A stretch of 64,000 bases of DNA. It comes from Allobosea lupini (GTDB lineage: Bacteria > Pseudomonadota > Alphaproteobacteria > Rhizobiales > Beijerinckiaceae). The stretch lies in the NCBI RefSeq assembly GCF_900109525.1, contig NZ_FOAN01000012.1, positions 45,257-109,256 of the forward strand, read 5' to 3'. Shown piece after piece: positions 8,724 through 16,460 of the stretch. The position numbers were made by a program, and so were the translations under genes. Under the pieces are notes generated by a model that made no database searches, had not been told where the DNA came from, and worked only from the letters and a program-made list of their open reading frames with translations. The stretch's first letter is position 1. The number at the start of each line of letters is the position of its first letter.

Positions 8724-9963
8724 CTTCGAGGTGCACGTCGAGCTGCAAGGTCGCACCCGTCCGATCGGATTGGCGCGGAGCAATCGCGTCCGCGGCGCAG
8801 AGACTATTCTCTTCGAGTATGACGATGCCTGGCTTTCGGATCCGGATCGCTTCTCGCTGGAGCCGGCGCTTGCATTGACGCGCGGCGCGTTCGCTCCTCC
8901 TTCTGGACTTGCAACCTTCGGCTCAATCGGCGACTCCGCACCAGATTCGTGGGGCCGCCGCCTTATGCAGCGCGCCGAGCGCCGCTTCGCCGACCGCGAG
9001 GGCCGCGCAGTCCGCATGCTCGCAGAAAGCAACTATCTGCTCGGGGTCGCAGACGAGACGAGGCTAGGTGCATTACGGTTTCGGTGGGTCGGCGAAGAGG
9101 CCTTCCAGGCGCCGATCAGCGCCGGCGTACCGGCCCTGATCGAGCTGGGCCGTCTGCTTCAGATCACCGAGCGGATTCTCCGGGACGAGGAAACGGACGA
9201 AGACCTTCAATTGATCTTCGCGCCCGGCTCCTCCCTGGGCGGTGCGCGGCCGAAGGCTTCGCTCATCGACCCACATGGCCATCTCTCCATCGCCAAGTTT
9301 CCTAAGGAGACCGACGACTACAGCGTGGAAACCTGGGAGGAGATCGCGCTGCGGTTGGCCGGTCAAGCCGGCATCGTCACCCCAAAACACGAACTTGTCG
9401 AAGTGGCCGGCAAGTCAGTGATGCTGTCGCGACGCTTCGATCGCAATGGCACGATCCGCATCCCGTTCCTGTCGGCAATGGCGATGATGGGCGCCAGGGA
9501 CGGCGAGCGTGGCAGCTACCCCGAGATCGTCGACACCCTGGCCAGGCATGGCGCGCAGGGAAAGACGGACGCCCACGCACTCTATCGGCGTGTCGCCTTC
9601 AATGTGCTGATCTCCAACGTCGACGATCACCTGCGCAACCACGGTTTTCTCTGGCTCGGCAAGGCGGGGTGGTCCCTCGCGCCCGCCTATGACCTCAATC
9701 CGGTGCCCACCGATCTCAAGGCGCGCGTGCTGACGACGAATATCAACCTCGATGAGGGCACCTGCTCGCTCGATCTGCTCGAACAGGCATCGGAATACTT
9801 CGCACTGACGCTGGCGCAGGCCCGAGCGATCATCAAAGAGGTCGCGACCGTGACCGCGACATGGCGCAAGACCGCGAAGGCCGTCGGCGCTCGGTCGGTC
9901 GAGATTACTCGCATGGCCAGCGCCTTCGAGCACGACGATCTCACGCGGGCGCTGGCGCTATGA
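8716..9963 (+). CDS. hipA: HipA-family serine/threonine kinase toxin
   Basis: A 415-residue HipA-like kinase, near the usual length of about 420-440. An in-frame upstream extension to 8572 is rejected because it would overlap most of hipB. Family marks are the HipA N-terminal domain (FEVHVELQGRTRPIGLARSN), APGSSLGGARPKASLID with the conserved lysine, LSIAKFPK, the catalytic stretch NVLISNVDDHLRNHGFLW with Asp and Asn, and LAPAYDLNPVPT at the metal-binding position. HipA kinases of this type phosphorylate targets such as glutamyl-tRNA synthetase; the target here is unknown. With hipB it forms a toxin-antitoxin pair in an accessory patch. Confidence 0.88.
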   Translation: MANFEVHVELQGRTRPIGLARSNRVRGAETILFEYDDAWLSDPDRFSLEPALALTRGAFAPPSGLATFGSIGDSAPDSWGRRLMQRAERRFADREGRAVRMLAESNYLLGVADETRLGALRFRWVGEEAFQAPISAGVPALIELGRLLQITERILRDEETDEDLQLIFAPGSSLGGARPKASLIDPHGHLSIAKFPKETDDYSVETWEEIALRLAGQAGIVTPKHELVEVAGKSVMLSRRFDRNGTIRIPFLSAMAMMGARDGERGSYPEIVDTLARHGAQGKTDAHALYRRVAFNVLISNVDDHLRNHGFLWLGKAGWSLAPAYDLNPVPTDLKARVLTTNINLDEGTCSLDLLEQASEYFALTLAQARAIIKEVATVTATWRKTAKAVGARSVEITRMASAFEHDDLTRALAL

Positions 9964-10129
9964 CTCGGACTTTTCTTTGATAGCCTCGATCCGCCAGCCG
10001 CACGTCCGGGTTCTGGCTCCCCGTCAATCTGGACGTCTCCGGGATCCTCGGCATCTCGGGGCTCGGATCGGCTTCGCTTCGGGGCCGCACAGATGGGGAT
10101 CGACGGCGACCATCCCAATCTCCACATCA

Positions 10130-10295
10130 TTGCGCCCGGCGGCGCCACGTCGAAGGGCAGGCCGTGGGCATCGACGAGCCATTCCAGCACCGGCCCGATC
10201 TGCTCGGTCAGGCGCGCCACAACCGCCGGATCGGGCTCCCCCTCGGCCTCGGCCATGATGTCGGAAGCGATCACGCTCAAATCAAAGCGGGCCGC
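10130..10295 (-). pseudogene. Possible fragment of an FAD-dependent dehydrogenase
   Basis: Read leftwards, the translation gives DIMAEAEGEPDPAVVARLTE, then QIGPVLEWLVDAHGLPFDV. The pattern (D-P-A-L/V-V ... WL ... HGLPF) recalls the region after the glycine-rich loop in fumarate-reductase-like FAD dehydrogenases such as tricarballylate dehydrogenase. Similarity stops after about 50 residues and neither end of the gene is present. The identification is tentative. Confidence 0.35.
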
Positions 10296-10302
10296 GTCGA
10301 TT

Positions 10303-10338
10303 TAGAAAAAAGGCCGGGCGTCCCAAAGGGAGCCGGCC
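10303..10338 (-). terminator. Rho-independent terminator-like hairpin (leftward)
   Basis: GGCCGG at 10312-10317 pairs with CCGGCC at 10333-10338, with an inner CCC/GGG pairing. On the minus strand the stem is followed by a run of six T (plus-strand AAAAAA, 10306-10311). No gene that clearly ends here was recognised. Confidence 0.45.
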
Positions 10339-10700
10339 AAGGGGAAGCCAAGGCGATATGCCAAAGCCTCACGGGGAACGGAAGTCACCAGCTACCAGCG
10401 GGAGAGCCCGGAGCGGTCAGCGGACCGTTCGCCCGATATAGGGAATTCCTTAGCGTCCGCAATCCGCTATTTTGATGACCGACTCATGCTTAACGCGCGC
10501 GGCAACGCTTGTGCCAGTCCAATCTCGATCGAACCGAACTGCACTCGTTACGATGCCCTGCTGGTCGCCCTGCGCCGGGCCGCGGTAACGGGGGTATCGC
10601 GGGCAAGGCAAATGTGGCGCACCGCCGGGGTAATTCCAGTAAAGGAAACGGCTTCCTATTCTTAGAGCGCTGCATATTAACGCAAGTTGTGAACGCAGGC

Positions 10701-11012
10701 ATGACGCGTTCCTATTATGAGACTGCGCGGGATGGACAGACGACCTCTGCTTGCTGTAGGGAATGCATTCAAAGATACATTTTTATGCAGTTAGCGATGA
10801 CAATGCCGAAATGCTCAAGAAATAAATATCGCTCAGATAAATCTGCTGATAGTCCCTCAATCGTTATTGATATTGCGACACATCGGGTGCTGCGTAGGAT
10901 TTTAGGTCTATCGCAGGAGGATATTACGCAAATCGATCTTCATCTCGCTGTCGAGGCTGGCCTGCTAAAAAGGCCCTCCAGCCAGATGGCCCTGACCGCG
11001 GATGATCGTTAA
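10701..11012 (+). CDS. Hypothetical protein in AT-rich patch
   Basis: A 103-residue open frame beginning at ATG 10701 (MTRSYYETARDGQTTSACC). The frame is also open upstream to 10509, but that part is GC-rich and looks non-coding. The C-terminal half (PSIVIDIATHRVLRRILGL, then SQEDITQIDLHLAVEAGLLK) is helical and could be a small regulatory or phage-type protein. No family was recognised. Base composition unlike the neighbours suggests transfer. It may not be a real gene. Confidence 0.35.
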   Translation: MTRSYYETARDGQTTSACCRECIQRYIFMQLAMTMPKCSRNKYRSDKSADSPSIVIDIATHRVLRRILGLSQEDITQIDLHLAVEAGLLKRPSSQMALTADDR

Positions 11013-11090
11013 CATCGTCGAGTCGTGCCTTCGGGCGACGGGTTTGTTGCGGCACGGCGACGGCACGACGTAGCTCGGTCATTTCCAATC

Positions 11091-11110
11091 CCTAGGTTAT
11101 AAACTCAATC
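11091..11110 (+). repeat. Left terminal inverted repeat of IS427-like element
   Basis: CCTAGGTTATAAACTCAATC matches the reverse complement of 12456-12475 at 16 of 20 bases. It lies 60 bases before the transposase start. Confidence 0.55.
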
Positions 11111-11169
11111 AGCGTCTTGAGATCGCTGCATTTGGTTGATTCCGTAGCCTTTATCGATGAAGGCGCGGC

Positions 11170-11924
11170 ATGGCGAGATCGCTGTTTTGACTGTCGGACG
11201 AGGCATGGGCGCGGATCGAGCCACGCCTTCCGACGAACCAGCCCGGCGCGCGTCGTGTCGATGATCGACGGGTGATCTCGGGCATCATCCACATGCTCAG
11301 ATGCGGCGGACGTTGGCAGGATTGCCCGCCGGAGTACGGGCCGGCGACCACCTCTAAGACCGCTGGAATCGCTGGAGCCGGCGCGGGCTGTGGCATCGGC
11401 TGTTCGCGTCGCTGTCAGCGCAAGGACAACTCGACGAGTTGGCATGCTCGACTCAACCTATGTGAAGGCGCATCGCTCGGCGCATGGTGGAAAAGGGGGG
11501 CGAAGGCGCAGGCGATCGGCGTCTCGCGCGGCGGCCAGACCACCAAAATCCACGCCGTCTGCGATCTTCTCGGCCGTCCCGTCGCGCTGACGCTCACGCC
11601 GGGCAACACCTCCGATATCAAGGCGGCGGAGCTTCTCAAGGAGCACGTCACCGGCTTCCGCCGCCTCGTGGCGGATCGCGGGTATGACGCCAATCAGTAC
11701 CGGGGCTTCCTGAAGCAAGCCGGCACGATCCCGTCATCCCTGGCCGCATTTACCGCAAGCGGCGCATCCGCCAAGACGAACAACGCTACAAGGGTCGCTG
11801 GCTGATCGAGGCGATGTTCTGCCGCCTTAAGGACTTCCGCCGCGTGGCGACCCGCTACGACAAGCTGGCTCCCAACTTCGCCTCAGCCGTTGCGCTCGCC
11901 GCCGTCTTGGCTTTCTGGTGTTGA
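11170..11924 (+). pseudogene. IS5-family (IS427 group) transposase, decayed
   Basis: The translation begins MARSLF-stop-LSDEAWARIEPRLP: TGA replaces a codon that is normally tryptophan in this family. It continues GARRVDDRRVISGIIHMLRC to EYGPATT, then shifts frame (RWNRWSRRGLWHRLFASLSA), shifts again at LDSTYVKAHRSAHGGKGG with the first catalytic Asp, again at AQAIGVSRGGQTTKIHAVCD to VADRGYDANQYR with the second Asp, and once more at RWLIEAMFCRLKDFRRVATR with the catalytic Glu, ending at 11924. At least one nonsense mutation and four frameshifts make it inactive, while the gene downstream is intact. Confidence 0.88.
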
Positions 11925-11942
11925 TCGACCGGAAGGACAGCC

Positions 11943-12461
11943 ATGACAGACTTCATCGCCCTGCTGCGCGCCGTCAACGTCGGCGGGACCGGCAAGCTGC
12001 CCATGAGCGACCTGAGGGACCTTTGCCAAAAGGCAGGCCTCGGATTGGTCCGGACCTACATCGCCTCCGGCAACGTCGTCTTTGCGAGCGACGCTACGGA
12101 AGCTGAGGTCAAGGCGCTACTTGAAGAGCAGCTTCGCGCTTACGCCGGAAAGCCGATCGGCGTGCTCGTTCGGACAGCGAAGGAGTTGGCCGCCGTATCG
12201 GCCGGTAATCCCTTCCCGACGGCCTCGCCCAACCGCACGGTGGTGATCTTCCTCGACCAGCCTCCGCATCCTGGCACGTTGGCGGGCATCACAGGGCAGG
12301 ACGGTGAAGAGGTGAGCGTCGGGGTTCGCGAGATCTACGTCCACTACGGCGACAAAATGGGTCGCTCCAAGCTCAGCATTCCTCACGCCGCGGCAGGAAC
12401 GGCGCGGAACATGAACACGGTCGCCGCCCTGGTCACCATGGCGACTACGCCGCCCGATTGA
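11943..12461 (+). CDS. DUF1697 family protein
   Basis: An intact 172-residue protein of the DUF1697 family (MTDFIALLRAVNVGGTGKLP, then MSDLRDLCQKAGLGLVRTYI and ASGNVVFAS; C-terminal HYGDKMGRSKLSI). Length is normal and a GGAAGGA ribosome site precedes the ATG. The family's biochemical role is unknown. Its TGA stop lies within the putative right inverted repeat of the IS427-like element and its start is 18 bases after the transposase stop, so it appears to be a passenger gene. Its preservation beside a wrecked transposase suggests selection for it. Confidence 0.85.
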   Translation: MTDFIALLRAVNVGGTGKLPMSDLRDLCQKAGLGLVRTYIASGNVVFASDATEAEVKALLEEQLRAYAGKPIGVLVRTAKELAAVSAGNPFPTASPNRTVVIFLDQPPHPGTLAGITGQDGEEVSVGVREIYVHYGDKMGRSKLSIPHAAAGTARNMNTVAALVTMATTPPD

Positions 12462-12475
12462 GTCTGAACCCTAGG
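12456..12475 (-). repeat. Right terminal inverted repeat of IS427-like element
   Basis: GATTGAGTCTGAACCCTAGG is the imperfect inverse of 11091-11110. It overlaps the stop codon of the DUF1697 gene. Confidence 0.55.
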
Positions 12476-12646
12476 CTGCTTCATAGTTGCAGCCCCAGAT
12501 TTGCTATCAGATGTCAACTGCTTGGGCGCAGTCTGACCGAGAGGCCCGCGCGTGGACCCTACCGAACCGCCGACACTTGCGGTATGCTCTTTGCACCGAT
12601 GTTGACAACGTAGAATACTGTCCTTCCAAAAAGAGGCTACGCCGGG

Positions 12647-14422
12647 ATGAATGAGCCTATCGGAGGGAACGCAACTTTCGGGTCGACACCGGTCGTTGTC
12701 ACGGATCCTGTACGGCCGCCAGTGCCGAGACAAGAAAATGTGTCTTCCAGCTTACCGAGCAGCGATGTTGGTACGTTGGTACTGCACTGGATCTCCGTGA
12801 TCGCGGTGGTGACGAGCCTAGTCACAGGCATCAGAATTTCGGCCGACGCGCTGGATGCCGTCGTCTCGAAATGGATGGAACCAATCTTGCCTCAAGGAGA
12901 GATTTGGAGCGTCCATATTTGGGCCGGTCTGGCGCTGTTTGCGACGTCGACCGCCTATTTGATCTTCATGGCGACAAGCGGGCTGTCCGCGCGCATTTCG
13001 GCCCGGAGGCTATCGCCGTTGAGGATGCGAGCCCCTGCCAAACTGCGTTGGCTGAGCGTCAACGTCTTGCTCCATTGGCTGCTCTACGGTCTGGTGGTGG
13101 CCCTGACGATCACCGGGGTGCTGCTCTATCTTGGTTTCGGCGGGTGGGTCGTCACCGTACATCTTGCGGCAGCCTTCGGCACGTTGGCTTACACCTTGGC
13201 CCATATAATCGCGCATTTCGGATATGGCGGCTGGCGCCAGTGGCTGCGCATCTTCCGGCCGGCCCGGCTCGCGCCCTCCGTAGGCCAGCGCAGCCGCTAC
13301 CCGTTGCTCATCGCCTCGTTCGTTGCCGTTCCGACCGCCGTCGCCATCGCCGCGCTAGACTATGAGAGTCGCGACGAACTTCTCGTGCAGACGACGACGG
13401 ACATACCGACCCTCGACGGCACCACTGACGATGTCGCATGGCGATCCGCGCGCCCCGTCCGGGTCAGGACGTCCCAGGGCGCGAATCTCGGCGGGACCGG
13501 CGAGTCCACCGTCGAGATCCGGGCGGTCCGGGACGCGAACAAGATCTATTTCGCGTTCAAGTGGCAGGACCCGACCCGCTCCCTCGCACGTCTGCCGATG
13601 ATCAAGCGAGAGGACGGATGGCGATTGGTCGGTCACGATGGCGATCGTGCCGACGTCGTGGATTTCTACGAGGACAAGCTCGCTGTCATCTTCTCGGCGA
13701 GCGACGCATTCGCCGGCGGCGGCGCGACGCATCTCGGCCCGAAGCCGCTTCCCGACCGGCCATCGTCCCTGAACGAGCGCGGCCTGCATTACACCACCGA
13801 CGGCTCGTATATCGACATGTGGCAGTGGAAGGCTTCGCGCGGAGGTCTGATCGGCTACATGGACGACCAATATATCGGTCCCCCCAGGGAAGCGACCGCC
13901 GACGAGGCGGCCAAGCGCGCACGCTATCAGGGCGGGTACTGGAACGACCCGGGCCGGACCTTCTACAGCTATAATTTCGGGTTCGAAGGCCCCGGCGGCT
14001 ACAAGGGTCCCGTCTCCCCAAAGCGCTTGCCGAAAAACGCGGAGGCCGCGGCACGCGCGATCGGGACATTCGACCCGACCAATGCCGATCTGAGCCAGGA
14101 CGAGGGCAGCATCTGGTGGCTGACCGAGGCGGAGAGTGTGCCCTACACGATTGAGGCGGATGCCCGATTCCCCGTCGGTAGCATCATGCCCGGCGTTCTA
14201 ATCCAGGGCGACTACGAGGGTGATCGTGGTGATATCCGCGCCGGCGCTCGGTGGAAGGACGGATACTGGACTGTAGAAGCGTCTCGGAACCTGAGCACGG
14301 CGAGCCGCTACGATGCCGACTTCACTGGAAAGAGCCCCCTGTACATGTGGGTGTCCGTCTTCGACCATAACCAGACTCGGCACACGCGCCATGTCAGGCC
14401 GGTTGAGGTCAGGCTGCGCTAG
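12647..14422 (+). CDS. Cytochrome b561-type membrane domain fused to ethylbenzene-dehydrogenase-like haem domain
   Basis: A 591-residue inner-membrane protein. Residues about 43-200 form four helices with histidines placed like haem ligands of di-haem b-type cytochromes (His47 in VLHWISV, His90 in WSVHIWAG, His143 in LLHWLLYG, His172, and His186/190 in AHIIAHFGYGG). A fifth helix (about 219-238) leads to a periplasmic beta-sandwich domain (about 250-591) of the ethylbenzene dehydrogenase-related type (TLDGTTDDVAWRSARPVRVR, VEIRAVRDANKIYFAFKWQD), which normally binds one haem b. The design suggests electron transfer across the membrane between the reductase encoded 36 bases downstream and a periplasmic partner. 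Electron direction and partner are unknown. Confidence 0.82.
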   Translation: MNEPIGGNATFGSTPVVVTDPVRPPVPRQENVSSSLPSSDVGTLVLHWISVIAVVTSLVTGIRISADALDAVVSKWMEPILPQGEIWSVHIWAGLALFATSTAYLIFMATSGLSARISARRLSPLRMRAPAKLRWLSVNVLLHWLLYGLVVALTITGVLLYLGFGGWVVTVHLAAAFGTLAYTLAHIIAHFGYGGWRQWLRIFRPARLAPSVGQRSRYPLLIASFVAVPTAVAIAALDYESRDELLVQTTTDIPTLDGTTDDVAWRSARPVRVRTSQGANLGGTGESTVEIRAVRDANKIYFAFKWQDPTRSLARLPMIKREDGWRLVGHDGDRADVVDFYEDKLAVIFSASDAFAGGGATHLGPKPLPDRPSSLNERGLHYTTDGSYIDMWQWKASRGGLIGYMDDQYIGPPREATADEAAKRARYQGGYWNDPGRTFYSYNFGFEGPGGYKGPVSPKRLPKNAEAAARAIGTFDPTNADLSQDEGSIWWLTEAESVPYTIEADARFPVGSIMPGVLIQGDYEGDRGDIRAGARWKDGYWTVEASRNLSTASRYDADFTGKSPLYMWVSVFDHNQTRHTRHVRPVEVRLR

Positions 14423-14458
14423 ACTGCGCATGGTGAAAGTCTTGTCCCAAAGGTCCCG

Positions 14459-15499
14459 ATGAAACGGACGGCGTCGCTCGTTATCAATGCCAAGAAGATC
14501 TCAGCCACCACGGGCCAGACCGTGCTGGACGCCGCGATGGGCGCGGGCATCTTCATTCCACATGATTGTTCGTCGGGCCAATGCGACACCTGCCGCGTTC
14601 GGGTCTACGACGGCGTCGTGGATGATCGAGGCACGCGTCGTGGCGCTACCGTGCTTGCTTGCCAAACGCGGGTCACGGGCGACGCCGTCCTCGAGTTCGA
14701 CGCCGTGCCGGAGCCGATCAAGGTTCCGGCGATCCTGACGGGCATCACACCTCTTTCGCCGGCTATCCTGGAACTTGCGATCGGGCTTCAAAAAAGCTTG
14801 CCCTTTTTGCCCGGACAGTACGTGAAATGCGCCTTCGGCGGCTTTCCGGGGCGGGACTACAGCCCCACCCAACGCGTCGACGGAACCGGCGCGATCGATG
14901 AATTGATCGTCCACGTCAGGCGACTGCGCGATGGGGTGGTGTCATCCCGGCTAGGCACCAGTATCGGCATCGGCCACAAGGTGACGGTCCACGGACCCTT
15001 CGGCAGCGCGTTCCATCGCCTGGGCGAGGGTCGGATCGTCCTGGTCGCCACCGGCACGGGATGGGCGCCGGTCTGGGCCATTGCGCGAGCGTCGCGGTTT
15101 CGGCAGCCCGATCGCGAGATGGTGGTCGTCGTCGGCGCTCGCGCTGTCGAGGACATCTATATGAGGGAGTCGCTGGAATGGTTGGCCGCGACAGGGGTTC
15201 GGACGGTCATCGCAACCGCCAGCGCGCCGGTGACCCGAGATGGAGACGGCGTCTTATCTGGTCGCGTAACCGACCATCTCCCGATCTTCGCCGCTGAGGA
15301 CACGGTCTATGCAGCCGGTAATCCATCGATGGTTGCAGCGGTGCAGGCGCTCTCCCATGAGGCCGGCGCGACATGCCACTGCGATCCGTTCACCGCATCG
15401 CCGGTGCAGCAATCGATCGGACGGCGGTTGCTCTCGTTCCTGAAGCGACCCGGCATTGCCGAAGCGGGCCCCACCACGGCGGCGGGCCAACAGGGGTGA
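14459..15499 (+). CDS. [2Fe-2S] ferredoxin-flavin oxidoreductase
   Basis: A 346-residue single-chain reductase. The N-terminal plant-type ferredoxin domain has ligands Cys37, Cys42, Cys45 and Cys68 (HDCSSGQCDTCRV and VLACQT). An FAD-binding barrel (GRDYSPTQR) and an NAD(P)-binding domain (GRIVLVATGTGWAPVWAIAR) follow. The architecture is that of phenol hydroxylase reductases and CDP-glucoseen reductase. It starts 36 bases after the cytochrome gene, so it probably passes electrons from NAD(P)H to that cytochrome. The last 30 residues (SIGRRLLSFLKRPGIAEAG) are an extra basic tail. The substrate-side partner is inferred from position only. Confidence 0.87.
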   Translation: MKRTASLVINAKKISATTGQTVLDAAMGAGIFIPHDCSSGQCDTCRVRVYDGVVDDRGTRRGATVLACQTRVTGDAVLEFDAVPEPIKVPAILTGITPLSPAILELAIGLQKSLPFLPGQYVKCAFGGFPGRDYSPTQRVDGTGAIDELIVHVRRLRDGVVSSRLGTSIGIGHKVTVHGPFGSAFHRLGEGRIVLVATGTGWAPVWAIARASRFRQPDREMVVVVGARAVEDIYMRESLEWLAATGVRTVIATASAPVTRDGDGVLSGRVTDHLPIFAAEDTVYAAGNPSMVAAVQALSHEAGATCHCDPFTASPVQQSIGRRLLSFLKRPGIAEAGPTTAAGQQG

Positions 15500-15508
15500 A
15501 GCAACAGT

Positions 15509-16294
15509 TCAGTTTGCCGCCGGCAGGGCGCCGTAGCTTCGGATGATCTCTGCTGCCTCTCCCGCCCTGGAGAAGGCGATGAACTTGGACACATCGTTTG
15601 GCAGACCTTCCGGGCGGTAGACATAGGCGAGTTCGCCGGTGCTCGGATAGCCGGGCTGCGACGGATGATGGCCGTCGATTTCCAGGACTGTGGTGCCGAT
15701 GTCGAGTATCTTGCTGTACGGACCAAAGCCGATGGCCCCATCGGTCAAGCGCACGCTTTCGACGGCCTCCTGCGTTGAAACCGCAGTCTTCGACCGTTCC
15801 GTGATCTCAAGGTTCTTCCAACCGGGCATGTTGGCACGCAGCGTCGTCAGCGTGCTGTCGGCATCCTCCCGGCGGACGACCCGAATGCGGATATCCATAC
15901 CTCCGACCTCCTTCCAGTTCGAGATTTGGCCGGAGTAGATCGCCGCAAGCTGCACCGTATCGAGGCGCGATATCCCTGCACTCGGATGCACGAAGAAGGC
16001 GCTCGGGATCTTCGCGACAGGCACGTAGGCCAACCCTCTCGCGCGCTCGGCATCACTGAGCGGCCGGGCTACGCGCGCTAGGCGGGCCGCTCCCGATCCG
16101 ACCGCGGCGATTCCGCCGCCTGAACCGATGCTAGGCGGGATCCGCACCTCGATCGACGGCTCCATTTGGCGAAAGCGAGCTGCGACAGCTTGCAGCATCT
16201 CGATGCCGTCGCCGGTTCCTACGACGGATAGCTCTTCTGCAGGTAACGCAGCCGAGCTCGTCAGCATAAGCACTACTAGCGGTAGATATCGCAT
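15509..16294 (-). CDS. PstS-like periplasmic substrate-binding protein
   Basis: A 261-residue secreted protein with a clear signal peptide (MRYLPLVVLMLTSSAALPAE). The mature part resembles phosphate/oxyanion-binding type II proteins: VVGTGDGIEMLQAVAARF, IGSGGGIAAVGSGAARLAR, YVPVAKIPSAFFVHP, LAAIYSGQISNWKEVGG and AIGFGPYSKI. No permease or ATPase gene is adjacent, so it need not be a transporter part. It converges with the reductase gene (9 bases between stops) and diverges from the GGDEF-EAL gene. It may present a periplasmic ligand to the sensor protein or cytochrome; that is inference. Confidence 0.78.
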   Translation of the reverse strand: MRYLPLVVLMLTSSAALPAEELSVVGTGDGIEMLQAVAARFRQMEPSIEVRIPPSIGSGGGIAAVGSGAARLARVARPLSDAERARGLAYVPVAKIPSAFFVHPSAGISRLDTVQLAAIYSGQISNWKEVGGMDIRIRVVRREDADSTLTTLRANMPGWKNLEITERSKTAVSTQEAVESVRLTDGAIGFGPYSKILDIGTTVLEIDGHHPSQPGYPSTGELAYVYRPEGLPNDVSKFIAFSRAGEAAEIIRSYGALPAAN

Positions 16295-16460
16295 GGCTCG
16301 TTCTCTGCGGTTGGAAACGTGAGCCTACCAGCTGCCCCGTAAACGATTGCTAACCGTAGCCGCGAAACATGGTCGCGTTCCTTTGGAGCATAAGATTTTA
16401 CCTTGACTTCATGCTTTGTCCCTAACATCCCGCGGTACGAGGATCAAAGAGGGCGGCCTG

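Larger units (their letters stand above)
9964..10700. other. Gene-poor stretch holding a dehydrogenase scrap and a terminator-like hairpin
   Basis: The only items recognised are the possible FAD-dehydrogenase fragment (10130-10295) and the hairpin at 10303-10338. From about 10640 the sequence becomes clearly AT-richer than the surrounding genome, suggesting foreign origin. Confidence 0.5.
11091..12475 (+). mobile_element. IS5/IS427-like element with a DUF1697 passenger gene
   Basis: A decayed IS427-group transposase (11170-11924) and the intact DUF1697 gene (11943-12461) lie between imperfect 20-base inverted repeats: left CCTAGGTTATAAACTCAATC (11091-11110), right GATTGAGTCTGAACCCTAGG (12456-12475), matching at 16 of 20 positions. 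Right ends reading ...GTCTGAACCCTAG are, from memory, typical of IS5-family elements. A CTAG tetramer is present at both outer edges. Normal IS427-like elements end shortly after the transposase, so the outward position of the right repeat implies capture of the second gene. The element cannot move itself now because the transposase is broken. Confidence 0.6.

Noticed and set aside
9687..10280. 197-codon leftward frame overlapping the 3' end of hipA
   Set aside because: Most of it is a shadow of hipA; only the first about 50 residues resemble a dehydrogenase fragment, listed separately.
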